From: Hemileia vastatrix
Taxonomy: Eukaryota > Basidiomycota > Pucciniomycetes > Pucciniales > Zaghouaniaceae
NCBI GenBank assembly: GCA_030280995.1
Contig: JASXTE010000014.1
Span: 23,469,150 to 23,533,149, forward strand
Length of the DNA: 64,000 nt
Reading direction: 5' to 3'
Shown here: positions 31,259-42,037 of the stretch, one piece after another
Position numbering within the stretch: the first letter of the stretch is position 1
How the letters are laid out: each line of letters starts with the position of its first letter
Position numbers and translations under genes: made by a program
The notes under the pieces: generated by a model
The model's database searches: none
The model's input: the letters and a program-made list of their open reading frames with translations, nothing else
What the model was told of the DNA's origin: nothing

Positions 31259-34172
31259 ATGTCTTCCTCTAACTAATCCCTTTCTTCATTTACCTCAATA
31301 TCTTAATCTTCTCTTTCTTCTCTTTCTTCAATATCATCTATTGCACAACCTGGTCAAAGTAAAAATTAAATAAGAGAAAAACAATTTTGTTCCAAATTTA
31401 TTTGCAGTTCAACTAGCTTCAGTTGCTTCAAAAATAGATTCTTCCAAAAAAAAAAGTTATCTGAAAAAACTACCTGAAAATACAAATTTTTTTCCTGAGC
31501 CTATTACTGATAAAAAATTAAAGTCAGGTAACAATGAAGAAGATAAGACTGGAAATAAAAAAAAATTGCTGTTGTTTCTAATTCTTTCAAACTTCAAGTT
31601 ATTTTTGAGGTTCACTCATTTGAAGAAAATACAAATGAAATGTTTCAAAATTTATCAGATCTTATATTGACTTTGTATCAAATGGCCTTAGCTCATCAAC
31701 CTTTATCAAACAAAAATATTCTTAGAGGTTTCATGTATGGTATTGGTTGGAGACCAGGATATGACAAAGGTTTTTCACTTGGTAAGCTTATTTAAAGATG
31801 AATGAATATAAAAAAAGTTTCATATTCTTCCTACAGGTATTTATTTTTTGCTAAGAGATCTTAATACCCAAGAAATGAAAGAAGATTTAAAAAAATGGGA
31901 CTACCTGTCAACATTCAACCATTTTTTAGCTCATTGATAAAGAATCTATGTTAACATGCTTTTGAATCTAATCATGAATTGGAAAAACAGTTTAGAATCC
32001 CTAATTGGACAGATTCAGAATGGCTAAAACTTGTTGATGATAATATTTTTGCTTCTAATGTCACTGTAGCCTTTGGTGGTTTTTATAAAAAAATTCACAT
32101 GGATTAAAAAAATCTCAACTCAATCACATTTGGAATATTCTCATATGTTAATCCAAAAACTGTACTTTCTATCCCCTCACCCTCCTCATCTACAAAAGGC
32201 CATGGTCTATACTTTCCAGACCATCAATGCATTATTAAATTTGGAAAAAGAAATGGAATAATTGAAGTGATTTGGTATTCAAATCTTCATAATCACCAGA
32301 TAACTAAAGCACCACCTGGCTTAGAATCCTGGGAAGGATTCACACACTTCAGATGTTCTTTTCAAATTGATAGGCAATTTTTTCAATAGGAATGATAAGT
32401 TAAGAAAAAAAGGTGAGGTAAAACAAAAAACATTAGGTAGAGAAAAAAAGTTTGACATGTAATATAGGTTGTCAAATTTTATTATCATCTCATGAATTAA
32501 TATTTTACAAGTCATATATGATACTCTACTTACCTAAATTAACGAGCCATTAGGCCGTGTTTTATATAATGGTAATCATAGGGAAGTTGGTTTTTCTAAT
32601 GAGGTTCATGTATACATTTGTGTTTGATTTCATTGACCTTGGTCACAGACAATTTAAACTCATATTTTTACTTGAATTGTCATTAATTTAGGGTTTTTGA
32701 TTATCTTAAAAGACTTGTTTTCATGTTATTTTATGCAATGAACATAAATTTTGGAAATCTATGCCCCTACTTCAATAAAACACAGGGGAGGGTATTTCCA
32801 TTTTTTTTGTCATAAATTTTTTTCTGGATTAAAAAAAAAAAAAAGGTGATCCCCACCTCCTGTTTTGGTAAGTATCAGTGGAGTGTATTTTCAAAATAAA
32901 ATTTTCATATTAATTTTTTTGACTTACAGATAATTTGGTGGTCTGGACCCTATAATATAGTAAATTTCAGGTTAATGTGTTGCCAAAAATAAACTTGCAT
33001 ACTTTGATTCCATAAATATTCTTGGTCTACTAAGATCCATTTTCTCTAACAACCAAAGTATATTTCAAGTTTTTTTTTCTCCAGAATATTTTAAATTAGT
33101 ACCTCATCTGGTATTGAAGACTATTCTAACAAGGGTTATCAGCTCACATATCAATACTCTAAACCATGCACAAGTTGTGGAAATTATAATCACTATTGTG
33201 TTAAAAAATACAGAAGTTCAAGCAAGAGTCAAAACATGTCAAAGCTTCCATTGGCATCATCTAAAATGTAATGTTCTTAAACTTAATCCTGAACCAAAAT
33301 CTCAACTCACAAACTTAAAATTTTGGACTCACCAAGATAAAAGAGAGATTTTGTAAATGTATTTCCTTATTGGAATAGATAAATAAGACAAAGATTATTT
33401 AAAATGAAATATATTAGGCCACTGAAAATAATTGAAGAAAAAAAATATCAAACTAGAAAAGATATTATTTCTGATGAAGAGGAAGATTCATACAGAACTT
33501 ATTCCTCAAGTGAGAAATCTGGTGAGTTTGGAGAAATACTTTACAAATATAAAATTGAGACTCAATAAAAAAACAAATTTTTTAGCTAGAAAGTGATCAC
33601 AGAAATGTCATTATTCACATAGTAGATTGCATAAAAAAAGAAAAAGAAAATAATTTGTGGATGATGATAGTATTTGGGAACAAATAAAAGAGAGTGATAA
33701 ATCCAAGACAAAAGAAAAATTCCTAAATGTAATTGATAAAAAAAATAAAAGTATGATCAACAGAGTAGGATCTGGATTATTAGATATAAGTAGTTTATTT
33801 AGATAAAAAAATGTTGAAGAGTTTAAAAATCTAAAGAAGCATCACACAATATGCAGGGAGGACTTGCTAGCAAGTCCGCAACCTTGGACCCAAACTCATC
33901 CCAGATTGAACACACATTGAGCTATTGACAAAGGAATCATACAATCAGGGATGAACACCACTCAGCCAGAAAGTTTTAGGTGGGTGTTCAAGTAGAGTTC
34001 AGTATGGGTTCAGTATAAGTTCAGTCTGAGTTCCATCTGAATTCCATCTGAGTTCAGGTTGGGGACTTGCTAGCAAGTCCACCCCCTATATTGTGTAGTG
34101 AAGGAGATACATGAATTGTTGGAAGAATTTCATGATGATATTAAAGAAGAAATTAAGAAAGAAATGTATTAA
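31259..34172 (+). pseudogene. Second gene of Harbinger-like copy 2, function unknown (decayed)
   Basis: Runs from an MSSS start (31259) to KKEMY and TAA (34170-34172), through many frames. Recognisable pieces: SDLILTLYQMALAHQPLS, GWRPGYDKGFSLG, YFLLRDLNTQEMKEDLKKW, HELEKQFRIPNWTDSEW, KAMVYTFQTINALLN, WYSNLHNHQITK, GFTHFRCSFQIDR, CTSCGNYNHYC (a possible zinc-binding pair) and a lysine-rich C-terminal coil, ESDKSKTKEKFLNVIDKK then HELLEEFHDDIKEE. A CACTA MITE at 33840-34100 interrupts the coil. The same pieces occur in the same order in copy 1, so this was a real element gene. I cannot assign a family. Confidence 0.62.
33840..34100 (+). mobile_element. CACTA-type MITE copy C
   Basis: 261 bp, CATCACACAATATG to ATATTGTGTAGTG, flanked by AAG (33837-33839, 34101-34103). 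Perfect 18-bp palindromes GGACTTGCTAGCAAGTCC lie near both ends (33860-33877 and 34063-34080). Excision restores FKNLKK-EIHELLEEF in the second gene of copy 2. Non-coding. Confidence 0.94.
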
Positions 34173-34276
34173 AATTTACTTAATTTTAACCAAGTAAAGA
34201 AAGCAACTCTTAAATATCAGCATTTGACTTATTTGCAATACCACAGGCTAGTAAAAAAGCTTGATTTCTTGATTTT

Positions 34277-35453
34277 TGTCAGTGTGTGCTAGTATCTAAG
34301 TATGATTTAATAGTAATTATTAATGTTCCTACTACTTATTATTAAATTTTTTATTGATTAAACCTCAGCGGAACACTAATAAATTAGTTGTTCTCAATGT
34401 AAACTCACAATACTTGGATTTTTATGTGTGCTAGTAGTGGAAAATAGATCAATAAAATATAATTATAGCTTATATAAAGATAATGTCAATTTATAAATGC
34501 TTTATAATATATTTATATATGATAATAATTGTGTAATAGTGTTTTTTTAATGTGTAGTAAGTAAGTGATGACTAATAACCCATCAAAATCCTCCCTTACT
34601 TATACCAAAATCCACTGGAGTGCACGGACCTTCAATCCAGATGATTTCACTGCTATCCCTGGCAATTAGAGCACTGTGAGGGCCCATCACCTCCCCATGG
34701 TGTCCACTTCAAGCAGTTTAAACACCCAGACCTCCAGTAAGGACCCTCCATCACAATTAATGATACCACAGACCCATACCATAAATGGAATAAACAGATA
34801 AAAGCAGATACCATAGAGAAACAGGTAAAATAACTCATCTAAAGAGTATATAATGAAACCCAAAGCATATAAAGGAACCAAATTAACTTTCCAAGCTCCC
34901 AATAACATCCCCAAGCATTCATATTGACCCAGTAATGATATCCCAGCCCATAAATCCATGAAAATCCATCAAAGGAAGCAGATTAAGTTGTCCAAACTGG
35001 ATATATGTGCCTGAAATAGGTGTATAGACTTGTGTAGGCGTTGTGAGTCCACTGAATATGTCCATATGACCTCAAATAAGCAGAAAAATAAAGGTTATAG
35101 GCTATTAAGTGGTTAAAACCCACTTATAGACCCAAATATACATAATATAACTACATATTTCACTTAATATGAGGTTTATGTATACATATAAGCTTATGTA
35201 TGTCTATAATTACTTAATATCACTAAAGATAAGTATATTATGACTCCATTGACACCTTAATAAGTATGATTAGGCTATGAATCAGCTATTTAAACTACTA
35301 TAAGTCATATAATATTGTAATAGTTATATATATGTATTATAACCATATATATAAGTATTTTAACCTTATGTTTAATTTATAATCTAAATGTAATTAAGGT
35401 TATATTATTTTAAACATAAGAATTACTCAGTCCTGGGGATACCTAGGCTGACA
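34277..35453 (-). mobile_element. Inverted solo LTR of the tandem Gypsy family
   Basis: 1177 bp, the same length as LTRs at 45572 and 59692. On the minus strand it begins TGTCAGCCTAGGTATCCCCA and ends with a TGACA-type end. It is flanked by ATTTT (34272-34276, 35454-35458). It is more diverged than the LTRs of the array. It sits in the space between the convergent second gene and Myb-like gene of Harbinger copy 2. Confidence 0.93.
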
Positions 35454-35458
35454 ATTTT

Positions 35459-36619
35459 TCAGCATTGAGTTGCTTCATTTTTAATTCATCAGCCTGTAAC
35501 TGAATTTTGGTGTTTTCCAATTAAAATTGATTATTTTTGAATTTTTCATCATCCTCTCTTTGAAACCTAACCTTCTCCCTCTCCAAAATCTAAACAATCT
35601 TTCTTGATTTCTAAAAAGTTTTCTTCCTTTGATTGTGAATGAAACCACTTTTTTTCCTCAAAAAGTAGTTGATGTTCTGCAGTTTTTTCATGAGACTCCA
35701 ACTTCATGATTTCCATTTGTGCTTGTTCTTTTTCTGAAACAAGTTTAACTTTTAAGAGTAAGGGAAATAAATTAAGAAAAATTCTTTAGTCAAAACAAAA
35801 GTAAAAAAATATAACCTTGTTCATGTTTATTAACAATCTCCTCATAAGCAGAAAAAACAGCCTTTGATGTTGATTGAGTTGTCCCAAAACTAGCAGAAGC
35901 TCTTCACTTGAGTCTGTTACTAGGGAGAGATTAATTCTTTATCATCTAATCTTTCATTGTCAGCTACATCCTTAAAAATGTCTAGATTTGATGAGGCTTG
36001 GGTCTGGTTTATACATGGGGAGTAAGTCAGCACTACAAAAGAAAAAAATAATAGCAAAAGTAGTTTAGTCTTACTACCATGGGCTCATCAAGCTCAATGT
36101 CAGAATGCACAGATGGTTCTCCAAATTATGGAGATTCAAGTGAAGGATCTAAAGGAAAATCTTGACTATTTGTATGAGACTCAGCAATTCTTGGGCCTTG
36201 ATTCATGTGCAAGGGGTTGACATCAGGCCTTTGTCCGTTTGGTCATAAAGAGGACACATAGAGTTGATTTTTTCAGAAACAGATGTGATTTCAGGCTTTT
36301 CATCATCTTTGGTAACTCCAAACCCAGTAGAGGAAGAAGCCATCTTTACTTTCTTGTATTTTGTTTGATAGTTTTTGAATCTTTCCCTCATTTGCTTTAT
36401 TTTTAGATCCGTCTTACCTTTAGTTTTTGATTTCAACTCCACTGCCATTTGATGAAAGCCACTCAATTTTGATGCAGATGGACAACCAACTTGAGTGGAC
36501 TTTGCACAGCCAAAACAGGCATCAAAATTAGATTTAATTTTCAGCCAGTTAATTACAATCTGAAGGTCAGACAGTTTCAATTGAGTAAATTTTTGAGAAG
36601 TAGATTTTGGGCAAGGCAT
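35459..36619 (-). pseudogene. Myb/SANT-like plus coiled-coil gene of Harbinger-like copy 2
   Basis: The first 138 codons (36203-36619) are open: MPCPKSTSQKFTQLKLSDLQ, a Myb/SANT-like fold with IVINWLKIKSNFDACFG, GFHQMAVELKSK and DLKIKQMRERFKNYQTKYKK, then a linker with STGFGVTKDD. Shifts and stops follow. Later pieces (SAYEEIVNKHEQ, KVKLVSEKEQAQMEIMKLES, HQLLFEEKKWFHSQ) are a coiled coil running to about 35460. The pattern of W, F and KQMRxRF resembles the trihelix/Myb accessory proteins of PIF/Harbinger elements that bind the transposon ends; this function is inferred. Confidence 0.68.
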
Positions 36620-37182
36620 GATAAATTAACACTAAACAGAGAAATTAGTGAAAAAAGAAAATTTTGTTGAAGAAAAGGAGAAACTAACAAAGATTTTAGA
36701 TATTTATGATGCCTTGTATAAAAATAAGAGGTTGTGAGTATAGAAATTTGAGCAGGAACATTTTCTAAAAAACAGAATAAAATGTAATAGACTTACTGTG
36801 GTGTGAAAGAGAAAAATTTGATTTGGAAATGAACTGGGGGAGAAGAGTTGTAACATGGAGTATATGGGTGAGGATGGAAGGAAGGTGATGCACAGCTGAT
36901 TGGGAGGATGTGGGTACTTGTGGGCTGAGTTGTGGTTAAGAAAATTGTACAAAAGTAAGACGTATTTGACCTAATGTTTGAGACCCCAAGTACCAAATCA
37001 GCCATGCTTCATGGTGTGTTTGTGTGGCATTTTTCAAATGAAACACGCTAGGCGTGTTTGGTAATGTTTGAGACCCCCTAATAAGATAAAAAAAAGTTTT
37101 GATATATATATATATGGTATGGTACCATCAAATTTCAAGACCTCCAAAATCTTTATATTTATTTTAACCAGCTTTACGCGAC

Positions 37183-37185
<3 letters not shown>

Positions 37186-37261
<76 letters not shown>
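37186..37261. repeat. (AAT)n microsatellite, about 25 units
   Basis: Uninterrupted ATA/TAA repeat immediately downstream of the Nudix stop codon, between that gene and the right end of Harbinger copy 2. Confidence 0.97.
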
Positions 37262-37272
37262 TAAACCATCTT

Positions 37273-37932
37273 TCATAACCCTGCTTCACGTAAAAGTCGA
37301 GCAACCGTATCTTGCCAAGCTCTTTGTCCATCTCCTAAAATAGGACCAAAAGTTGGTTGATCAATTTCATATGCTATTAAAGCTGTAGCGATTAAAATGT
37401 CGGCAGTTAGACCTTTAATCGTTGATCCCATCTTTTCATGCTTGAATTCATGCATCCTATATGTATGTGAAGTAGATCATGTTTAAACAACTCTTTGTTA
37501 TTATCAGGTTGATTTATTCTTTTTTTATCCTTTCTCTTTTATTCATTCTAGTCACATTGACGTTTTTTTTTAAAAAAAAGAAAAGGAAAGATTTTTTCTT
37601 ACCGATAGCGGCAACCTTCAAACCAATCCATATCTTCATACGAATAACGTAAACCTTCTGTGCAAGGATTCACAAAATCTTCAAGTTTCCAATGAAAGAT
37701 ATTAGATACTTCATTAGGATTTGCAATGAAATAAGGTAAAACTTGATTTGAAGGGATAGTTAATAAGAAAATCACAGGATAGACAATTAATTTATATCTT
37801 GATACAAAAGGTCCAAGAGTGGTTAAATGTCGGTAGATGGATAAGTTTTGTAATGGCAATCCGATTTCTTCATTGGCTTCTCTTAACTGATTAATTTCAT
37901 CAGCAAAAGGGTGTCTCCTAAAGAGAGAATGA

Positions 37933-37968
<36 letters not shown>

Positions 37969-38382
37969 AGGAAAAGACGTGAAAGACTTACCGCAGTCTG
38001 AACGATTGATTGATCAAGTGGATCGACTTTTCCACCTAAACAAAACCACTCAGCAAGGAATAAGAATAAAAAGACTGGTTTTTTTTTTTTTTTTTTTTTT
38101 TTTGAATTAAAATAAGTTGATGGAATACTAACCAGGTAAAGCAGTTTCGCCGGGATGATTTCTTAAATGTGCAGCTCTAGTAGTTAATGTGACCATCAAA
38201 TGATCATGATCAGGATCAACATGTAAGAGAACTAAGACAGCAGCAGTAGGATATTTAGAGTTAGTGATGTTAGGAGGGATTGGAGAGGGAGGTTTGAAGT
38301 TGGCTAAACGTTGGATGATTTGAGTGTTTTGAGTGTTATAGAATTGAGGATTATTGAGGTGAGTGATGGTAGGATTAGACAT
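37273..38382 (-). CDS. Nudix hydrolase, CoA-pyrophosphatase type (Pcd1/NUDT7-like)
   Basis: Four exons, complement(37273..37456, 37603..37886, 37992..38035, 38133..38382), encode 253 aa ending in TGA. The Nudix box spans two introns: LPGGKVDPLDQSIVQTALREANEEIGL begins at residue 82 (split here as LPGGKVDPLDQS then IVQTALREANEEIGL). Catalytic R100, E101, E104 and E105 are all present. The upstream TAAVLVLLHV and LTTRAAHLRNHPGETALPG match the CoA/NUDT7-8 subfamily, as does the LGPFVSRYKLIVYPVIFLL segment after the box. Members cleave CoA and acyl-CoA to 3'-phosphoadenosine and phosphopantetheine products; yeast Pcd1 is peroxisomal. The C-terminus (REAGL) is not a clear PTS1, so location is open. 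Intron 2 (37887-37991) contains a GAAA microsatellite and a decoy acceptor at 37918; the acceptor used was chosen because it rebuilds TALREANEE. Confidence 0.9.
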
Positions 38383-38886
38383 ATCTCAAGAGATAGAGTC
38401 AATGTGGAGGAAGCTGAGTTATTAAACAACTATCACATGATCATACAAGGATGTTTGCTGTAGTTGAGATGCCAGATGGGGGCAGCCTGGCAGACATGAT
38501 GATGATATAGATAGATATCTATAGATATCTATCTACAGAATGAAGATGTTATCTTTGGTGGTGCCATGGATGATGAGTGACTCTGCCCAGCCAATTGCTA
38601 TTTAATTTCCCATTGAATTCCTTCCATCTATCTGATGAAATGGGAGAAATCCAGATGAACACCTTCCTTCATCTATATTGCATATCCAGCCCTACACTAT
38701 GCAAAATCCTCCTGACCCTTCACCCTCAACCTTGTGCATTGATTGACGGCTGATTCCTTGAAATTGGTTGACTTTTCGTTTATCGATCTTTTCTTTCTTT
38801 CTTTTAATTGTCTTTGATCCCTTTACTTTACTTTACTTTACTTTTTTTATTTTATTTTATTTTATTTTATTTCTTAGAGTGCTATC
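38383..38886. promoter_or_regulatory. Divergent promoter region of the Nudix and epsin genes
   Basis: 504 bp between two outward-facing start codons. It contains a perfect 28-bp palindrome (38508-38535) built from GATA/TATC words and TTTA-type simple repeats near 38820-38870, close upstream of the epsin ATG. No other signal is clear. Confidence 0.6.
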
Positions 38887-39992
38887 ATGGACAAGTTAGA
38901 GGCCCTCGGTAGCAGTCTTTCTCAAGTATCATCTAATCCTTTTTTGGTTATCTTCTCTATCTGTTCTTATCATCTTCTCTTTTTTCTTTCTTTAGATCAC
39001 TCTATATGACATCAAGTCCTATTACAATCAGGCTAAGGCCGTGGTCCTTAATTATACTGAAATGGAGAGTAAAGTTAGAGAAGCGACAAACGATGATGCT
39101 TGGTATTTCATTCATTCTATTATTTTATTTCCTCTTAATTCGGCTAAACTTTTCATCTCTCTCTCTTTCTCATTTTTTAAAATAAAATAGGGGTGCAAGC
39201 TCTACGCTGATGCAAGATATTGCCCAAGGGTCTGCTATTTCTTTCTCTATTGATATATGTTTTGACATCTTACTGATCAATTTTCTTCTTTCAATAGCAC
39301 CTTCAACTTGTATATATTCATATTTTTTCAGTCTAAAGATTTACTCGTGCAAAATTAATCATGTCTTATCAAACTTTGATCTTTTCTCACACAATCAACT
39401 GCTTCCCAACCTCCCCCCTCCCTCTGTTAGTCAGCAATTTAATGAAATCATGCCTACGATTTACAAACGCTTTACCGAAAAAGAGGCTCGTGAATGGCGT
39501 CAGATTTACAAAGCTTTGCAACTTTTAGAATATCTGGTTAAACATGGGTCAGAAAGAGTGATCGATGATGCTCGATCTCATATCTCTATGATCAAAATCT
39601 TACGTAATTTTCATTTTATTGATGAGAAAGGCAAAGATCAAGGAATAAACGGTTTGTGTTTATTTTTTTTTCTAAAAAAATAAAAGATTAAAGAAAATTT
39701 TGTGTATCTATTGATTTATATGTGTATATCTTTTATTTTGGTGGACTATATAGTTCGTAATAGAGCGAAAGAGCTTGTTGAATTGCTTTCTGACGTAGAC
39801 CGTGTTCGGGTTGAACGTCGAAAGGCTAAAGCTGCCCGTAACAAATACGTCGGTGTCGGTAGCGATGTTTCATCCTTTTCATCTGGTGGTGGTTCAAAAT
39901 TTGGTGGATTTGGAAGCGATTCTGCGTATGGTAATAGTTCGTCAGGTGCTGGTGAAGATTGTTAGTTCTTTTCTTGATACATTCTTCTTTGT

Positions 39993-40030
<38 letters not shown>

Positions 40031-41126
40031 CCTGATTTATTTGACCTTTCATACACACATCAGGGAGCTATGGCTCTAGTCTTGGCCGAGACCCATATGC
40101 CAGCTCGTCATCACGACAAGCAACAAATGATGATTTTGAAGAATATGATGCTGGTGAATGGGAAGATCGACCTCCTGCTGCGTCCCCCACTTCTCCTCGC
40201 AAACCTAGTATCACCACCTCAAGTCGAGTGTCATTGTCTTCTACTCCGTCCCGCAAATTAAAAGATAAAGCCCATGACTCAGCATCGATGTCACAATCTA
40301 AAGTAAATAAAATTAAGGAAGTCGATTTGTTTTCTACAGATGATGATGATCAAGATCAAGGTGGCTCTTCTTCATTATCAATGGTGTCCCCTACGGGCAC
40401 TTCTCAACCTGCTGCTCCTTCCGTCAGTTTGGATGGTCAGTTATTTATTTCTCTTTACCTCGCGCATTCAGTCTGGATAGAACGGTCCATAACTCAGTTT
40501 GGCCTTTTTCACGTTTAGATGATTTTGATGACTTCCAATCAGCTCCTATTCAATCTAATGTCCAATCACAAAAACCCTTTTTAGCTTCCATCAATAGTAC
40601 TGGCACTAAGCCTAACGTGTTTGAACTTTTGAATGCTTCATCTAGCGCCCCAGCTTCTGCTCCATCACATCCTTCTTCCCACTTTTCCATTCCTGCTTCT
40701 CAATCTTTTGCTAGTGCTGGAGGCTCTGCCGGGCTGTTCACCACGAACCCCATGCAGCCAACTATCTTGAGCCCTTCTTCTGCAACCAACACTACCTATC
40801 TCAATGCTCATGGCCCGACTTTACAAAACAACAAATCAACTACACCTTTATCTGCAATGCCCTCTTCCTCAGCGAAAAGTGCCGCTTTTGATGATCTCTT
40901 TGATTTCGCTGGTCTATCTTCATCTTCTACTACGCCCAAAACACCTCAACCCAAAGTGACCATGGCTACTATGGCGCAACAACAAAGCAGCGCATCTATT
41001 TGGGGTGGTAGCACCATGCCAAAAAATTCAACCCCAAACCACCCTGTATCATCAGTCAAGACGCCCAGTTTATCCACCACGCCTGCAGAATCTTTCAATA
41101 ACAATAATGATGATCTATTGCTCTAG
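38887..41126 (+). CDS. ent3: Epsin with ENTH domain (Ent3-type clathrin adaptor)
   Basis: Seven exons, join(38887..38925, 38996..39102, 39191..39229, 39431..39651, 39754..39960, 40064..40435, 40519..41126), give 530 aa ending in TAG; all introns are GT-AG. The ENTH domain spans about residues 10-150: LYDIKSYYNQAKAVVLNYTE, WGASSTLMQDIAQG (from residue 49), FNEIMPTIYKRF, ALQLLEYLVKHGSERVIDDA and NFHFIDEKGKDQGIN. The Ser/Pro-rich tail has acidic-phenylalanine motifs DDFDDF (329-334) and FDDLFDF, typical of binders of AP-1/GGA gamma-ear domains, and ends DDLLL, a clathrin-box-like motif. Ent3 and epsinR bind phosphoinositides and sort cargo, including SNAREs, between trans-Golgi and endosomes. 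The exon 3-4 junction (AQG then QQFNEIM) is slightly shorter than usual, so a micro-exon could be missed in the 201-nt intron. Confidence 0.92.
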
Positions 41127-41290
41127 ACCTAGATTGATTGTACTTAGGTAAATGTTTAGGAAGGTATTCTCGCCGCTTTTTTTTATTTTTTTCTGTGTAA
41201 ATAAATGGGATTTGTTGTGTTCTGTCAATGATAGAATACCGATTTCATGAAAAAAAAAGTCTTTTCATTAACGTTTTGTTACTAGTGCCC

Positions 41291-41325
<35 letters not shown>

Positions 41326-41794
41326 TGTGTGGTTTGTGCTGTTTTATTGTCATTCTTGTTGCACTGTCCCGCTGTTTATGATAGCTTTTCTCTTTTTTAG
41401 TATAATGAATGATGAATTAGAATGAGCAGAGTAAAGAAGTGAAGTAAAAGATGAGTTTCATGGTGTATAACGCCTTTGGAGTGTCTTGAAAATGTGAAGC
41501 AAAGGGGGGTCACTTTGATGGAGGTTATTTGAAGAATGCTTGATATAAAAAAAAGAAAAAGAAAGCCAAATTTCTTAAAGAGTTTGTCCTTGCACATTTT
41601 ATGTGTTGTGCTACACATGTAGTCTTTTAAATTAAACTATGCACAGTTCTTGGCAAGGTAATAAGTCTTGATGATTTTTCAAACATTTTGGTCAACCTCA
41701 AAATCATCATTTTAAACAAATGACTTGAACTTGACACTTTTTTTTCTAGTATGATCCATTTTAAAAATCTAGATTTAATGGTCTTGTTCATAAT
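41127..41794. other. Epsin 3' flank
   Basis: AT-rich DNA with a (TA)n run at about 41296-41322. It should hold the epsin terminator. I see no gene; short frames here follow the TA run. Confidence 0.5.
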
Positions 41795-41994
41795 AGGGGG
41801 TATCAAAGTTAGAAATTTGTAATTATTTAAAAGGTATTTAATGACACAAAAATAAAGCTAAAGAGTTGACATTAATTCTCAGTAAAAAGGTGTTTTTGGG
41901 GCACAATATGGCATATTTAAAAAAATAATCATGGTTGATTTGGTGGAAAAAAGAGGTATTTTGAAAAGGAAGATTTCTAACTTTGATACCCCCT
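41795..41994. mobile_element. 200-bp Harbinger-type MITE
   Basis: Inverted ends AGGGGGTATCAAAGTTAGAA and its complement (one mismatch at most in the outer 20), flanked by AAT (41792-41794 and 41995-41997). The first bases AGGGGGTnTCAAA match the ends of Harbinger-like copy 2, also flanked by AAT, so it is probably mobilised by that family. Non-coding. Confidence 0.92.
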
Positions 41995-42037
41995 AATAAC
42001 AATAATAATGAAATTGGTAATTTTTTTTCTCATTGCA

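Larger units (their letters stand above)
16494..37079. mobile_element. PIF/Harbinger-like DNA transposon copy 2, 20.6 kb with nested insertions
   Basis: Inverted ends match perfectly for more than 20 bp: AGGGGGTCTCAAACATTACC starts at 16494 and its complement ends at 37079, flanked by AAT on both sides (16491-16493, 37080-37082). Inside are a transposase (plus, left), an unknown second gene (plus) and a Myb/SANT-like gene (minus, right). Removing the Gypsy element (18074-29868), two CACTA MITEs (30769-31029, 33840-34100) and a solo LTR (34277-35453) with their duplications leaves roughly 7.1 kb. All genes are decayed. It inserted about 190 bp past the Nudix gene stop. Confidence 0.85.
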
